A program made the position numbers and the translations under genes. Below are positions 1 to 5,395 of a DNA stretch of 5,395 nt, in pieces (positions within the stretch are counted from its first letter, which is position 1; every line of letters starts with the position of its first letter). This DNA is from Aestuariivita sp964402685 (GTDB taxonomy: Bacteria; Pseudomonadota; Alphaproteobacteria; Rhodobacterales; Rhodobacteraceae). The notes beneath the pieces are model-generated. The model searched no databases. It was not told the DNA's origin and saw only the letters and a list, made by a program, of their open reading frames with translations. The stretch spans positions 1-5,395 of the forward strand of contig CAYODE010000231.1 in the NCBI GenBank assembly GCA_964402685.1, in the 5' to 3' direction.

Positions 1-71
1 TCATCATCCTGTTCATTCAATTCCGGCCCAAAGGGATCGTCGCCCTCAAAGGTCGGGCGGCGGCGGATTGA
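1..71 (+). CDS. urtB: UrtB, urea ABC transporter permease (3' end only)
   Basis: Only the last 22 codons are present; the reading frame begins at base 3 and stops at TGA 69-71. The tail reads FIQFRPKGIVALKGRAAAD, which matches the end of the UrtB inner-membrane permease: a last hydrophobic stretch, then an FRPKG(L/I) motif and a short basic cytoplasmic end. In the family, UrtB pairs with UrtC to form the channel through which urea delivered by UrtA crosses the inner membrane. The identification rests on this tail plus its position directly ahead of urtC with only a 3-base gap. A LivH-type amino acid permease would have a similar tail, but the three genes that follow favour UrtB. Confidence 0.85.
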   Translation, partial: IILFIQFRPKGIVALKGRAAAD

Positions 72-74
72 CCC

Positions 75-1241
75 ATGAAACGTACTTTCATCGCAGAAAA
101 CCCGTCGGTCTTATGGTTCTTACTGGCGTTATCGGTCTTCACCTTGGGCGTCACCGTTTTGTCCGAGGCAACAGGCGCGGCCGTGATCTCGACCAGCTTT
201 GTCAAGACATTGGGGAAGACGTTGTGTCTTTGCCTGATCGCCATCGCGATGGACGTGGTCTGGGGGTATTGCGGGATCCTCAGCTTAGGTCATTTCGCGT
301 TTTTTGGCTTAGGTGGCTACGCCATCGGCATGTGGCTTATGTACGCCCGTACCGAAGCCATCGTTCTGGAATCGCTGGCAAATCAACCCATCCCCCCGAC
401 GCCTCAAGAGGTTTCGGACGCGATCGGAAACCAGATCTTTGGCGTTGTTGGCAGTTCCGAGTTTCCGATGATCTGGGCCTTTGCTGATAACCTGTACCTC
501 CAACTTTTGATGGTGGTGTTGGTGCCCGGTCTGTTGGCATTGGTTTTTGGCTGGCTGGCTTTCCGGTCACGCGTGACTGGCGTCTATCTGTCGATCCTCA
601 CCCAAGCTATGACATTGGCGCTGTCGCTATACCTGTTCCAGAACGACAGTGGTTTGCGTGGCAACAACGGCCTCTCGGGCCTGCAAAATATTCCAGGATA
701 TGAGGATACGTCCCAAGCTGTGATTTCCATCGTCTTCTTTTGGGTATCAGCCTTGGTGCTGGGCGCGGCTTATGTGTTCTTTGCTTGGGTGGTGTCCGGC
801 AAGATGGGCAGCGTCATCAAGGGCATCCGAGATAATGAAGCACGTGTGCGGTTTCTGGGCTATCACGTGGAAAGTTATAAGCTCTTTATTTTCACAATCA
901 CCGCCGTCATCTCGGCCATCGCCGGGGCGCTCTATTACCCGCAGGCGGGCATTATCAACCCCGGAGAAATAGCGCCCATCGCGTCGATTTATCTGGCGGT
1001 TTGGGTTGCTATCGGCGGCCGCGGTCGGCTTTACGGTGCCGTCATCGGCGCCGCCTTTGTGTCGCTTCTGTCCAGCTGGTTCACGGGGGGCGGAGCACCC
1101 CCATTGAACCTTGGGTTCTATACCATCCAATGGACCGACTGGTGGCTTGTCTTGCTGGGTCTGTCCTTTGTGGCGGTGACGTTGTTCTTTCCAAAAGGAA
1201 TTGGTGGTCTCTTTGACTATCTGGTGAGGAAACAACCATGA
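75..1241 (+). CDS. urtC: UrtC, urea ABC transporter permease
   Basis: A 388-residue, strongly hydrophobic protein of the LivM-like permease family, with about nine or ten likely membrane segments (roughly residues 12-30, 46-62, 66-90, 138-162, 170-188, 215-238, 270-288, 300-335 and 353-373). Visible family motifs are GYCGILSLGHFAFFGLGGY (64-82), the FRSRVTGVYLSI stretch (163-174), GNNGLSG (196-202), the cytoplasmic coupling loop IRDNEARVRFLGY (251-263), VAIGGRG (311-317) and LFFPKGIGGLF near the C-terminus. With UrtB it should form the urea channel in the inner membrane and contact the ATPases UrtD and UrtE. The hydrophilic loop at about residues 91-136 is somewhat long, but total length is normal for UrtC. 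The ATG at 75 lies 3 bases after the urtB stop, without a clear Shine-Dalgarno, suggesting translational coupling. LivM is the main alternative; GNNGL and RFLGY argue for UrtC. Confidence 0.93.
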   Translation: MKRTFIAENPSVLWFLLALSVFTLGVTVLSEATGAAVISTSFVKTLGKTLCLCLIAIAMDVVWGYCGILSLGHFAFFGLGGYAIGMWLMYARTEAIVLESLANQPIPPTPQEVSDAIGNQIFGVVGSSEFPMIWAFADNLYLQLLMVVLVPGLLALVFGWLAFRSRVTGVYLSILTQAMTLALSLYLFQNDSGLRGNNGLSGLQNIPGYEDTSQAVISIVFFWVSALVLGAAYVFFAWVVSGKMGSVIKGIRDNEARVRFLGYHVESYKLFIFTITAVISAIAGALYYPQAGIINPGEIAPIASIYLAVWVAIGGRGRLYGAVIGAAFVSLLSSWFTGGGAPPLNLGFYTIQWTDWWLVLLGLSFVAVTLFFPKGIGGLFDYLVRKQP

Positions 1242-1987
1242 GCACGCTTTTGGAAGTCTCTGGCGTGTCGGTCACGTTCGATGGATTTCGCGCTATCAAC
1301 AATCTGTCGATCCAGTTTGCCGAAGCTGAGCTCCGGGCGATCATCGGGCCCAATGGGGCGGGCAAGACAACGTTCATGGACATCGTCACCGGAAAGACCA
1401 AGCCCGATGAAGGTAAGGTGATCTGGGGAGAGAAGAACATCTCTCTGCTGGGCATGTCAGAGAGTGACATCGCAATCGCGGGGATCGGTCGTAAGTTCCA
1501 GAAACCCACTGTCTTTGAAGAGCAAACGGTGCGCCAAAACTTGGCAATGGCGTTGAAAAACCCGCGCAGCCCCTTTGCCGTTCTTACGCACAAGAAAACC
1601 CGCAGAAATGCCGAACGGATCGAGGCGATCGCACAACAGATCGGTCTGGCCGACAGTCTCACTCAAGTGGCCGGAAAGTTGAGCCACGGGCAGAAGCAAT
1701 GGCTTGAGATTGGTATGCTTCTGGCACAAGAGCCGCGCTTGTTGCTGGTCGATGAACCGGCGGCTGGCATGACCGCCGAAGAACGTGAAAAAACCACCGA
1801 TATCCTGCGCGAGGCAGCCAAGACACGCTCGGTTGTTGTGGTGGAACATGACATGGAATTCGTGCGCCGTCTGGAGTGCAAAGTCACCGTATTACACGAA
1901 GGGTCGGTGTTGGCCGAAGGCAGCCTTGACCACGTGACGTCTAACCAAAAAGTCATCGACGTGTATCTGGGGCGTGGACATGCTTGA
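1238..1987 (+). CDS. urtD: UrtD, urea ABC transporter ATP-binding protein
   Basis: A 249-residue cytoplasmic ABC ATPase of the LivG-like group, the usual UrtD length. All nucleotide-binding elements are present in order: Walker A GPNGAGKTT (37-45), Q-loop in RKFQKP (85-90), signature LSHGQ (148-152), Walker B LLLVDEPAAG (168-177) and switch histidine in VEHDM (202-206). The signature is LSHGQ rather than LSGGQ, and GIGRKFQKPTVFEEQTV (82-98) is typical of UrtD; together these separate it from LivG. It should pair with UrtE to power urea import. The ATG overlaps the urtC stop (ATGA, 1238-1241) and is preceded by GAGG at 1226-1229 with 8 bases of spacing, so coupled translation is likely. The sequence appears intact and probably functional. 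Confidence 0.95.
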   Translation: MSTLLEVSGVSVTFDGFRAINNLSIQFAEAELRAIIGPNGAGKTTFMDIVTGKTKPDEGKVIWGEKNISLLGMSESDIAIAGIGRKFQKPTVFEEQTVRQNLAMALKNPRSPFAVLTHKKTRRNAERIEAIAQQIGLADSLTQVAGKLSHGQKQWLEIGMLLAQEPRLLLVDEPAAGMTAEEREKTTDILREAAKTRSVVVVEHDMEFVRRLECKVTVLHEGSVLAEGSLDHVTSNQKVIDVYLGRGHA

Positions 1988-2675
1988 GACGCAGGATCTC
2001 TGTCTGAACTACGGCCAAAGCCAGATCCTTTATGATCTGTCGATCACCGCTACGGTGGGTGAGATCACAACCGTGATGGGCAATAACGGGGTGGGCAAAA
2101 CTAGCCTGCTCAAAGCCATCGCGGGGCGCCATCCCATCGTGCGTGGATCGGTCTTCGTCGATGGCCAGCCCTTGAAAGGTGCGACTGCGTTCAATGCCGC
2201 CCGAGCCGGGATCGCGTATGTCCCACAGGGTCGCGAAATCTTCCCGATGATGACTGTTCTGGAGAACCTCGAAACCGGGTTTGCATGCCTGCCCAAAACG
2301 GACCACTCCATCCCGGGGCAGATCTATGACTTGTTCCCTGTGCTCAAGGACATGCAGGGACGTCGCGGAGGCGATCTTTCCGGCGGGCAACAACAGCAAT
2401 TGGCCATTGCCCGCGCTCTAATCACGCGCCCCAAGGTGCTGCTGCTCGATGAACCGACAGAAGGCATCCAACCCAATGTCATCGAACAGATTGGCGACGC
2501 ACTCGAGACGCTGAGGCAGCAAGGTGGCATGGCAATTGTGATGGTTGAGCAGAACGCGGACTTCGCGTTTCGTCTGGCCGATCGGATTTTTGTGATGGAA
2601 CGAGGGCGGGTCAAACGCGGCGTGGTCAAAGCCGAGTATTCCAAGGCCGATTTGCTGGATGATCTTTCACTTTAA
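1980..2675 (+). CDS. urtE: UrtE, urea ABC transporter ATP-binding protein
   Basis: A 231-residue ABC ATPase of the LivF-like group. Visible elements are YGQSQIL near the N-terminus (11-17), Walker A GNNGVGKTS (34-42), Q-loop VPQGREIF (81-88), signature LSGGQ (133-137) and Walker B VLLLDEPTEGIQP (153-165). After Walker B the usual switch histidine is replaced by glutamine (VEQN, 189-192), as is normal in LivF/UrtE proteins. It should complete the UrtD-UrtE ATPase pair. I chose ATG 1980 (MLETQDL), which matches the family start; a GTG at 1974 would add only two residues. The gene overlaps urtD by 8 bases, and GGGG at 1969-1972 is a weak ribosome binding site 7 bases ahead. It is the last gene of the operon in this window; no urease gene follows, and the next gene runs the opposite way. 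Confidence 0.93.
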   Translation: MLETQDLCLNYGQSQILYDLSITATVGEITTVMGNNGVGKTSLLKAIAGRHPIVRGSVFVDGQPLKGATAFNAARAGIAYVPQGREIFPMMTVLENLETGFACLPKTDHSIPGQIYDLFPVLKDMQGRRGGDLSGGQQQQLAIARALITRPKVLLLDEPTEGIQPNVIEQIGDALETLRQQGGMAIVMVEQNADFAFRLADRIFVMERGRVKRGVVKAEYSKADLLDDLSL

Positions 2676-2703
2676 CACGGTCTTTCTGTGACCAGGTATG
2701 ACA

Positions 2704-4029
2704 TCACCAATGCGGATCATGCCGCCGCACATGCCCGGCGGGCAAGGGAAACCGCGCAGGTTGTCCACCCAGTGTCACAGGAAAGGCAACCCGCTTTGCA
2801 GGTCCCCAGCTTGTTTCTTCGACATCGGGCGCAAGATCAGTATCGCTCAGGGCGTCCATCGAGGGGCTGAGATGATGCGCCCCGGCACCAATCAGCATAT
2901 GTGCTGTCCGGGCCAAGGATAGCTGCGCCTGATACACGCGACCCGTCTGCGCTCGCACACGCAGCGCCCTTAGGATGGCCGCGGCCAACAAATACCCAGT
3001 CGCATGATCCAGCGCCTGTACGGGCAGGGGCGTCGGGTGCGCCGCTCCGGAGCGTGCCATACCCTCGGCAGCGATCCCTGTGCTCATTTGCACCAGACTG
3101 TCAAACCCGCGCCGCTTCGCCCAAGGGCCGGTCCATCCATAGGCGTTCAGGCTCACGTCGATCAGGCCTGGATTTTCGCTTCTACGCTGGTCGGCGCTAA
3201 AACCTAGGCCATCCAATGCACCGGGCCGATATCCGTGCACAAGTACGTCTGCTTGTTTCAACAGTGTTTGGAAGTGCCGGCGATCCGCATCCTGCGTCAA
3301 ATCCAAACCGGCGCAACGCTTTCCCAAAGTGACTTCGGCTTCGACCGGGGGCTCATTCCAATGGGGCGGGTCAATCCTCAGTACACGCGCCCCAAAGCCA
3401 GCAAGGAACCGCGTTGCCACTGGGCCAGCCAAGACCCGCGTGAGATCGAGGATGCGAAGGCCGTCTAGGACGACCGGTTTGGGGTCTAGGTCTTCGTGGT
3501 CCGTCCAGTGGATCAACGGCTCCTTCGCCACAGATTGTCCCTGAGGATGTGCTTGCCATGAGGCCAGATCGCGCATTTCCGCCGCGCATCCGCCTTCTCC
3601 TACCACGGCCTGTTCCAATTCCGTCGCTTTCCACGTCGCCACGCGCGCCGCCGCCGCCGTCCGATTGGGCTCGCAACCTAATACCCGCAACGCCGCGTCA
3701 CGGTGATGGGGCGCGTTGGTGTGCAATCGGATCCAGCCATCGGCGGTCGGATAATCACCTGCTACTGCGTCCCAAAGGCTGGGCATATCCCAACCCATGG
3801 GGTGAACGGTCATATCGAACCACTGCAGCGCTTGGCGTTTGTCGATTGAGACCTTTGGAGCGCCCGTGAGGGCCGCCAACTCCTGCGCCGCAGCGGACCA
3901 CGAACTGAGGGCCAAGCCTGTCACATCGAAATAGGAAGGCAGAGAGCCACCCCCAAGGATTTGCGGGTTTGGTCCTGGTGTCATGTTCCCGCCGAGGGCT
4001 GCTGTAATCTCACTGTCGAATGGCGTCAT
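2704..4029 (-). CDS. CaiB/BaiF family (class III) CoA-transferase with permuted domain order
   Basis: A 441-residue cytoplasmic protein. Residues 188-385 carry the class III CoA-transferase core: LRILDLTRVLAGPVATRFLAGFGARVLRID (191-220, N-terminal Rossmann strand and CoA-binding loop), LGKRCAGLDL (235-244), ADVLVHGYRPGAL (260-272), LIDVSLNAYGWTGPW (289-303), GFDSLVQMSTGIA (308-320) and VQALDHATGYLLAAA (337-351). D341 aligns by eye with the aspartate that forms the acyl-enzyme anhydride in formyl-CoA transferase. The family moves CoA between carboxylic acids; the substrate cannot be told here. The N-terminal region (about 55-175, with DGWIRLHTN at 97-105 and CAAEMRDLASWQAHPQG at 148-164) resembles the small domain that normally follows the core, so the order looks permuted. 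The C-terminal tail ends PLPAGHVRRHDPHW, so the gene looks complete. The start is supported by AAGGAG 8 bases upstream. It converges on urtE, and nothing visible links it to urea. Confidence 0.9.
   Translation of the reverse strand: MTPFDSEITAALGGNMTPGPNPQILGGGSLPSYFDVTGLALSSWSAAAQELAALTGAPKVSIDKRQALQWFDMTVHPMGWDMPSLWDAVAGDYPTADGWIRLHTNAPHHRDAALRVLGCEPNRTAAAARVATWKATELEQAVVGEGGCAAEMRDLASWQAHPQGQSVAKEPLIHWTDHEDLDPKPVVLDGLRILDLTRVLAGPVATRFLAGFGARVLRIDPPHWNEPPVEAEVTLGKRCAGLDLTQDADRRHFQTLLKQADVLVHGYRPGALDGLGFSADQRRSENPGLIDVSLNAYGWTGPWAKRRGFDSLVQMSTGIAAEGMARSGAAHPTPLPVQALDHATGYLLAAAILRALRVRAQTGRVYQAQLSLARTAHMLIGAGAHHLSPSMDALSDTDLAPDVEETSWGPAKRVAFPVTLGGQPARFPLPAGHVRRHDPHW
2720..2744. other. GC-rich hairpin just beyond the urtE stop, inside the CoA-transferase 3' end
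   Basis: TGCCGCCG (2720-2727) can pair with CGGCGGGCA (2736-2744) with one bulged G, enclosing an 8-base loop. It begins 44 bases after the urtE stop codon and falls in the last codons of the opposing gene. No T-run follows on either strand, so it is not a standard intrinsic terminator; it might stabilise the 3' end of the urt mRNA or be a by-product of GC-rich coding sequence. Confidence 0.25.
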
Positions 4030-4037
4030 GATATCAA

Positions 4038-4043
4038 CTCCTT
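4038..4043 (-). promoter_or_regulatory. Ribosome binding site of the CoA-transferase gene
   Basis: Read on the minus strand this is AAGGAG, a near-perfect Shine-Dalgarno sequence, 8 bases before the ATG at 4029-4027. It fixes the start of the CoA-transferase and excludes a later methionine such as M16. Confidence 0.8.
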
Positions 4044-4047
4044 GGCC

Positions 4048-4067
4048 TCAACGGGGCGGTCCGTTGA
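4048..4067. promoter_or_regulatory. Perfect 7-bp inverted repeat, candidate operator of the CoA-transferase gene
   Basis: TCAACGG, 6 bases, then CCGTTGA: both arms match perfectly. It lies 18 bases upstream of the CoA-transferase ATG, just outside the ribosome binding site, and would sit at about +3 to +22 of a transcript starting from the weak promoter proposed next to it. A dimeric repressor site at that spot would block transcription. Alternatively it is a small RNA hairpin in the 5' leader. There is no run of T after it on either strand, so it is not a terminator. The symmetry is seen directly; the role is inferred. Confidence 0.45.
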
Positions 4068-4076
4068 TTGGTTTGC

Positions 4077-4105
4077 AATCTAGAAAACACAATCCAAAAC
4101 GGGAA
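4077..4105 (-). promoter_or_regulatory. Possible weak sigma70-type promoter for the CoA-transferase gene
   Basis: On the minus strand TTCCCG (4105-4100) and TAGATT (4082-4077) are separated by 17 bases. The -10 hexamer matches consensus at 4 of 6 positions and the -35 at only 3 of 6. Transcription would begin near 4070, giving a leader of about 40 bases that contains the inverted repeat at 4048-4067. A weak -35 would fit an activated promoter, but chance is a serious alternative. Confidence 0.3.
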
Positions 4106-4119
4106 GAGAACAGAGTTGA

Positions 4120-4239
4120 ATGAACCGTACGCGATCTGCCTCACATATGCCGTATGTTCCGACCAGCTCAGACAAGAACGAGAGGCTCCTTTTCAGCTTC
4201 GCCCTGCGAGGCGATGAGGCACTGCGCCCAACACAGTAG
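4120..4239 (+). CDS. Doubtful 39-residue ORF upstream of the glycosyltransferase gene
   Basis: ATG at 4120, stop TAG at 4237-4239. The predicted peptide begins MNRTRSASHMPYVPTSS and ends GDEALRPTQ; it is charged, with no membrane segment, signal peptide or motif I recognise. No good Shine-Dalgarno precedes it; the nearest purine run (GGGAAGAG, 4101-4108) is 11 bases away. It could be a remnant of a longer gene, a leader peptide, or simply chance. It is listed because it occupies most of the otherwise empty middle of the intergenic region. Confidence 0.15.
   Translation: MNRTRSASHMPYVPTSSDKNERLLFSFALRGDEALRPTQ
4143..4157. repeat. Perfect 5-bp inverted repeat ACATA-N5-TATGT
   Basis: ACATA, then TGCCG, then TATGT. 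The half-sites are about one helical turn apart (10 bases centre to centre), a spacing that suits a dimeric regulator. It lies about 40 bases upstream of the proposed left promoter and 117 upstream of the right one. A 5-bp arm is short enough to occur by chance. Confidence 0.25.
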
Positions 4240-4273
4240 TGAACCGCCGGCCATCCCGGAAAGGTTGGATTTG

Positions 4274-4302
4274 TTGTCAGTCGAACTCTGCTGTGGTAGA
4301 TT
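4274..4302 (+). promoter_or_regulatory. Sigma70-like promoter of the glycosyltransferase gene
   Basis: TTGTCA (4274-4279) matches the -35 consensus at 5 of 6 positions. After the ideal 17-base spacer, TAGATT (4297-4302) matches the -10 consensus at 4 of 6. Transcription would start near 4309, about 29 bases before the ATG at 4338. This position would exclude the long GTG-initiated reading frame from 4239 as the translated form. Confidence 0.5.
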
Positions 4303-4327
4303 TTTCTGAAAACAACAAGATGAATTT

Positions 4328-4331
4328 GAGG
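4328..4331 (+). promoter_or_regulatory. Ribosome binding site deciding the glycosyltransferase start
   Basis: GAGG, 6 bases ahead of ATG 4338. The in-frame ATG at 4320 has no purine-rich site at a suitable distance, and the in-frame GTG at 4239 lies upstream of the proposed promoter. Confidence 0.55.
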
Positions 4332-4337
4332 CAGTGC

Positions 4338-5345
4338 ATGGCAACAGATCGCCGCTTTTTTCTTGCGCTTACCGTAAAGAACGAAGCGCCAAACCTGTGG
4401 GAATGGGTGGCCTACCATCGAGCGATTGGCTTCACCGATATCGCGATCTACCAAAACGACAGCGTCGATGGCACGCAAAAGATGTTGCGAACAATGGAGA
4501 AGCACGGCTTCATCCAGTATTTCAACAATCCCAGCCGAAATAAGGGATGGCAGAACAAAGCCTATCGGCGTGCGTCTCGCCTGCCGGAATTCCGCGCCGC
4601 CGAATGGGCTATGTCGCTTGATTGTGACGAATTCTTAGTCGTGCGGACAGGTGATGGCACTGTATCTGCGCTTGTTGATGCGCTTCCGGCCGAGGCCACC
4701 TGCTGCACGGTCCACTGGAAAGCGTTTGGGTCGAGCTTTCATGCACAAATGCCAGACGGTCTTGTGACCGAGGAGTTCACACTGGCCGAGACGCCCGGTC
4801 GGATTGCAGAGAAGCAAATGGGCTTCAAATCCATTTTCAAACCTGCAGCATACCGGCGAATTGGCATCCATAAACCTAAGGATGCCTTCCCAGAAGTCTC
4901 TCACGCAATGTGCAACGGGTCCGGTATTCTACTGGACCCAGATGCAGATCCCGGATGGCGTTCCAAAGACCCGGCCTGTCGGAAGCTCGCGCAGATCAAT
5001 CACTATGCGATCCGGGATGTGGAGCGCTTCTTGGTGAAATCAGGTCGCGGTCGAACCGCCAACCATGAACGCCCTGTCGACACCAATTATTGGCGCAGTT
5101 TCGATATCAACGATGCGCAAGATCTTGGAGCGGCACGGCGCGGCCCCGAAACCCGCGCTGAAATGGAACGTATGAATAACAAAACTCGCGGTCGGATCGA
5201 GCTCTTGCACCAAGAGGGTCGCAAGGCGAACCGTCAGGTTTTTGAAGAGCTGTTTGAGGATGATTACTATCGCGGTATCTACCAAGAAATTGTTGGCGGC
5301 TTTCGAAACCACCATGGTGAGTTGTCTAGTACGCGCGCAAGTTGA
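4338..5345 (+). CDS. Glycosyltransferase, GT2/GT92-like (Glyco_tranf_2_4 type)
   Basis: A 335-residue soluble protein with no signal peptide or membrane segment. It opens with the strand FFLALTVKNEAPNLWEWVAYH (7-27), then a nucleotide-sugar fold continuing through GFTDIAIYQNDSVDGT (31-46). WAMSLDCDEFLVV (90-102) contains the DxD-type motif DCDEF (95-99), expected to bind a divalent metal and the sugar diphosphate. The C-terminal part has the family's histidine motif INHYAIRDVERFLVKSGRGR (220-239). These features fit the KNE..W..yH / D.DEF / HY..ks..eF..K group, which transfers sugars to surface polysaccharide or other acceptors; donor and acceptor cannot be told. ATG 4338 is preferred over GTG 4239 and ATG 4320 because of the GAGG site and because family members start just before the first strand. 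The gene follows its own likely promoter, with no polysaccharide genes to its left. Confidence 0.85.
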   Translation: MATDRRFFLALTVKNEAPNLWEWVAYHRAIGFTDIAIYQNDSVDGTQKMLRTMEKHGFIQYFNNPSRNKGWQNKAYRRASRLPEFRAAEWAMSLDCDEFLVVRTGDGTVSALVDALPAEATCCTVHWKAFGSSFHAQMPDGLVTEEFTLAETPGRIAEKQMGFKSIFKPAAYRRIGIHKPKDAFPEVSHAMCNGSGILLDPDADPGWRSKDPACRKLAQINHYAIRDVERFLVKSGRGRTANHERPVDTNYWRSFDINDAQDLGAARRGPETRAEMERMNNKTRGRIELLHQEGRKANRQVFEELFEDDYYRGIYQEIVGGFRNHHGELSSTRAS

Positions 5346-5350
5346 GGCTC

Positions 5351-5395
5351 ATGCCTTGCGTACCGATTGTTCGCATTGATAAGAAACCATGGTGC
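5351..5395 (+). CDS. Possible start of a further gene, cut by the window edge
   Basis: ATG 5351 opens a frame that stays open for 15 codons to the end of the window (MPCVPIVRIDKKPWC). GAGG at 5344-5347 overlaps the glycosyltransferase stop codon, 3 bases before the ATG, which is rather close for a ribosome binding site. If real, it would be cotranscribed with the glycosyltransferase. Too short to identify, and an open frame of this length is easily produced by chance. Confidence 0.25.
   Translation, partial: MPCVPIVRIDKKPWC

Larger units (their letters stand above)
4030..4337. other. Intergenic region between divergent genes
   Basis: About 308 bases separate the divergent starts of the CoA-transferase and glycosyltransferase genes. 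It is visibly richer in A+T than its neighbours at 4068-4110 and 4265-4330. It holds a ribosome binding site and an inverted repeat for the left gene, a second inverted repeat (4143-4157), a sigma70-like promoter for the right gene (4274-4302), and a doubtful 39-codon ORF (4120-4239). I see no tRNA, no rho-independent terminator and no insertion-sequence ends in it. Confidence 0.7.

Noticed and set aside
189..192. UrtE residues 189-192 (VEQN) lacking the switch histidine, considered as an inactivating change (coordinates here are residue numbers)
   Set aside because: Glutamine at this position is the usual state in LivF/UrtE ATPases, so it is a family trait and not damage.
747..1235. 162-residue minus-strand frame inside urtC, and similar long antisense frames within urtD, urtE and the CoA-transferase
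   Set aside because: They lie opposite genes with clear protein-family motifs and have no recognisable domains; they are by-products of G+C-rich coding sequence.
2676..2703. Possible terminator between urtE and the CoA-transferase gene (GGTC-N7-GACC at 2679-2693)
   Set aside because: The stem is only 4 bp and no T-run follows; too weak to call.
3371..3676. Possible frameshift or pseudogene in the CoA-transferase, suggested by overlapping frames on both strands
   Set aside because: The single 441-codon frame carries family motifs from the N-terminal domain through the core to a normal C-terminal tail, so the gene appears intact.
4239..4337. N-terminal extension of the glycosyltransferase from GTG 4239 (33 extra residues)
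   Set aside because: The extra residues are not typical of the family, there is no ribosome binding site for GTG 4239, and a good promoter lies inside the stretch.
4080..4505. 141-residue minus-strand frame crossing the intergenic region and the start of the glycosyltransferase
   Set aside because: About 170 bases are antisense to the well-supported glycosyltransferase gene, no domain is recognisable, and the composition resembles a shadow frame.
1..5395. CRISPR arrays, tRNA or rRNA genes, insertion sequences, phage genes or attachment sites
   Set aside because: I saw no regularly spaced repeats, cloverleaf-like segments, transposase or integrase motifs, or flanking terminal repeats anywhere in the window.

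Overview
The window looks like chromosomal DNA of an alphaproteobacterium, most likely of the Rhodobacteraceae/Roseobacter type. The reasons are the moderately high G+C, the compact gene layout, the style of the urea-transporter proteins, and a class III CoA-transferase of a form I associate with alphaproteobacteria. This placement is inference from general resemblance; no search was run.

Positions 1-2675 (+ strand) hold the distal part of an ATP-driven urea uptake operon: the last 22 codons of urtB, then complete urtC, urtD and urtE. The genes are packed tightly: a 3-base gap between urtB and urtC, an ATGA overlap between urtC and urtD, and an 8-base overlap between urtD and urtE. UrtB and UrtC would form the membrane channel and UrtD and UrtE the two ATPases. 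The periplasmic urea-binding protein UrtA would lie upstream, outside the window. No urease gene follows urtE.

Positions 2704-4029 (- strand) hold a complete CaiB/BaiF (class III) CoA-transferase that converges on urtE across a 28-base gap. Its domain order is unusual. A segment resembling the small domain that normally follows the Rossmann core is at the N-terminus, ahead of the core. The candidate catalytic aspartate (D341) is retained.

Positions 4030-4337 are a regulatory gap of about 300 bases between the divergent CoA-transferase and glycosyltransferase genes. It contains a perfect 7-bp inverted repeat at the expected 5' end of the CoA-transferase transcript, a second 5-bp inverted repeat, a good sigma70-like promoter for the rightward gene, and a doubtful 39-codon ORF.

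Positions 4338-5345 (+ strand) hold a glycosyltransferase of the GT2/GT92-like type with a DCDEF metal/nucleotide-sugar motif. A possible new coding region begins at 5351 and runs off the end. The urea transporter is a well-known system. The least ordinary items are the permuted CoA-transferase and the palindrome in front of it; nothing here proves a new multi-gene system.
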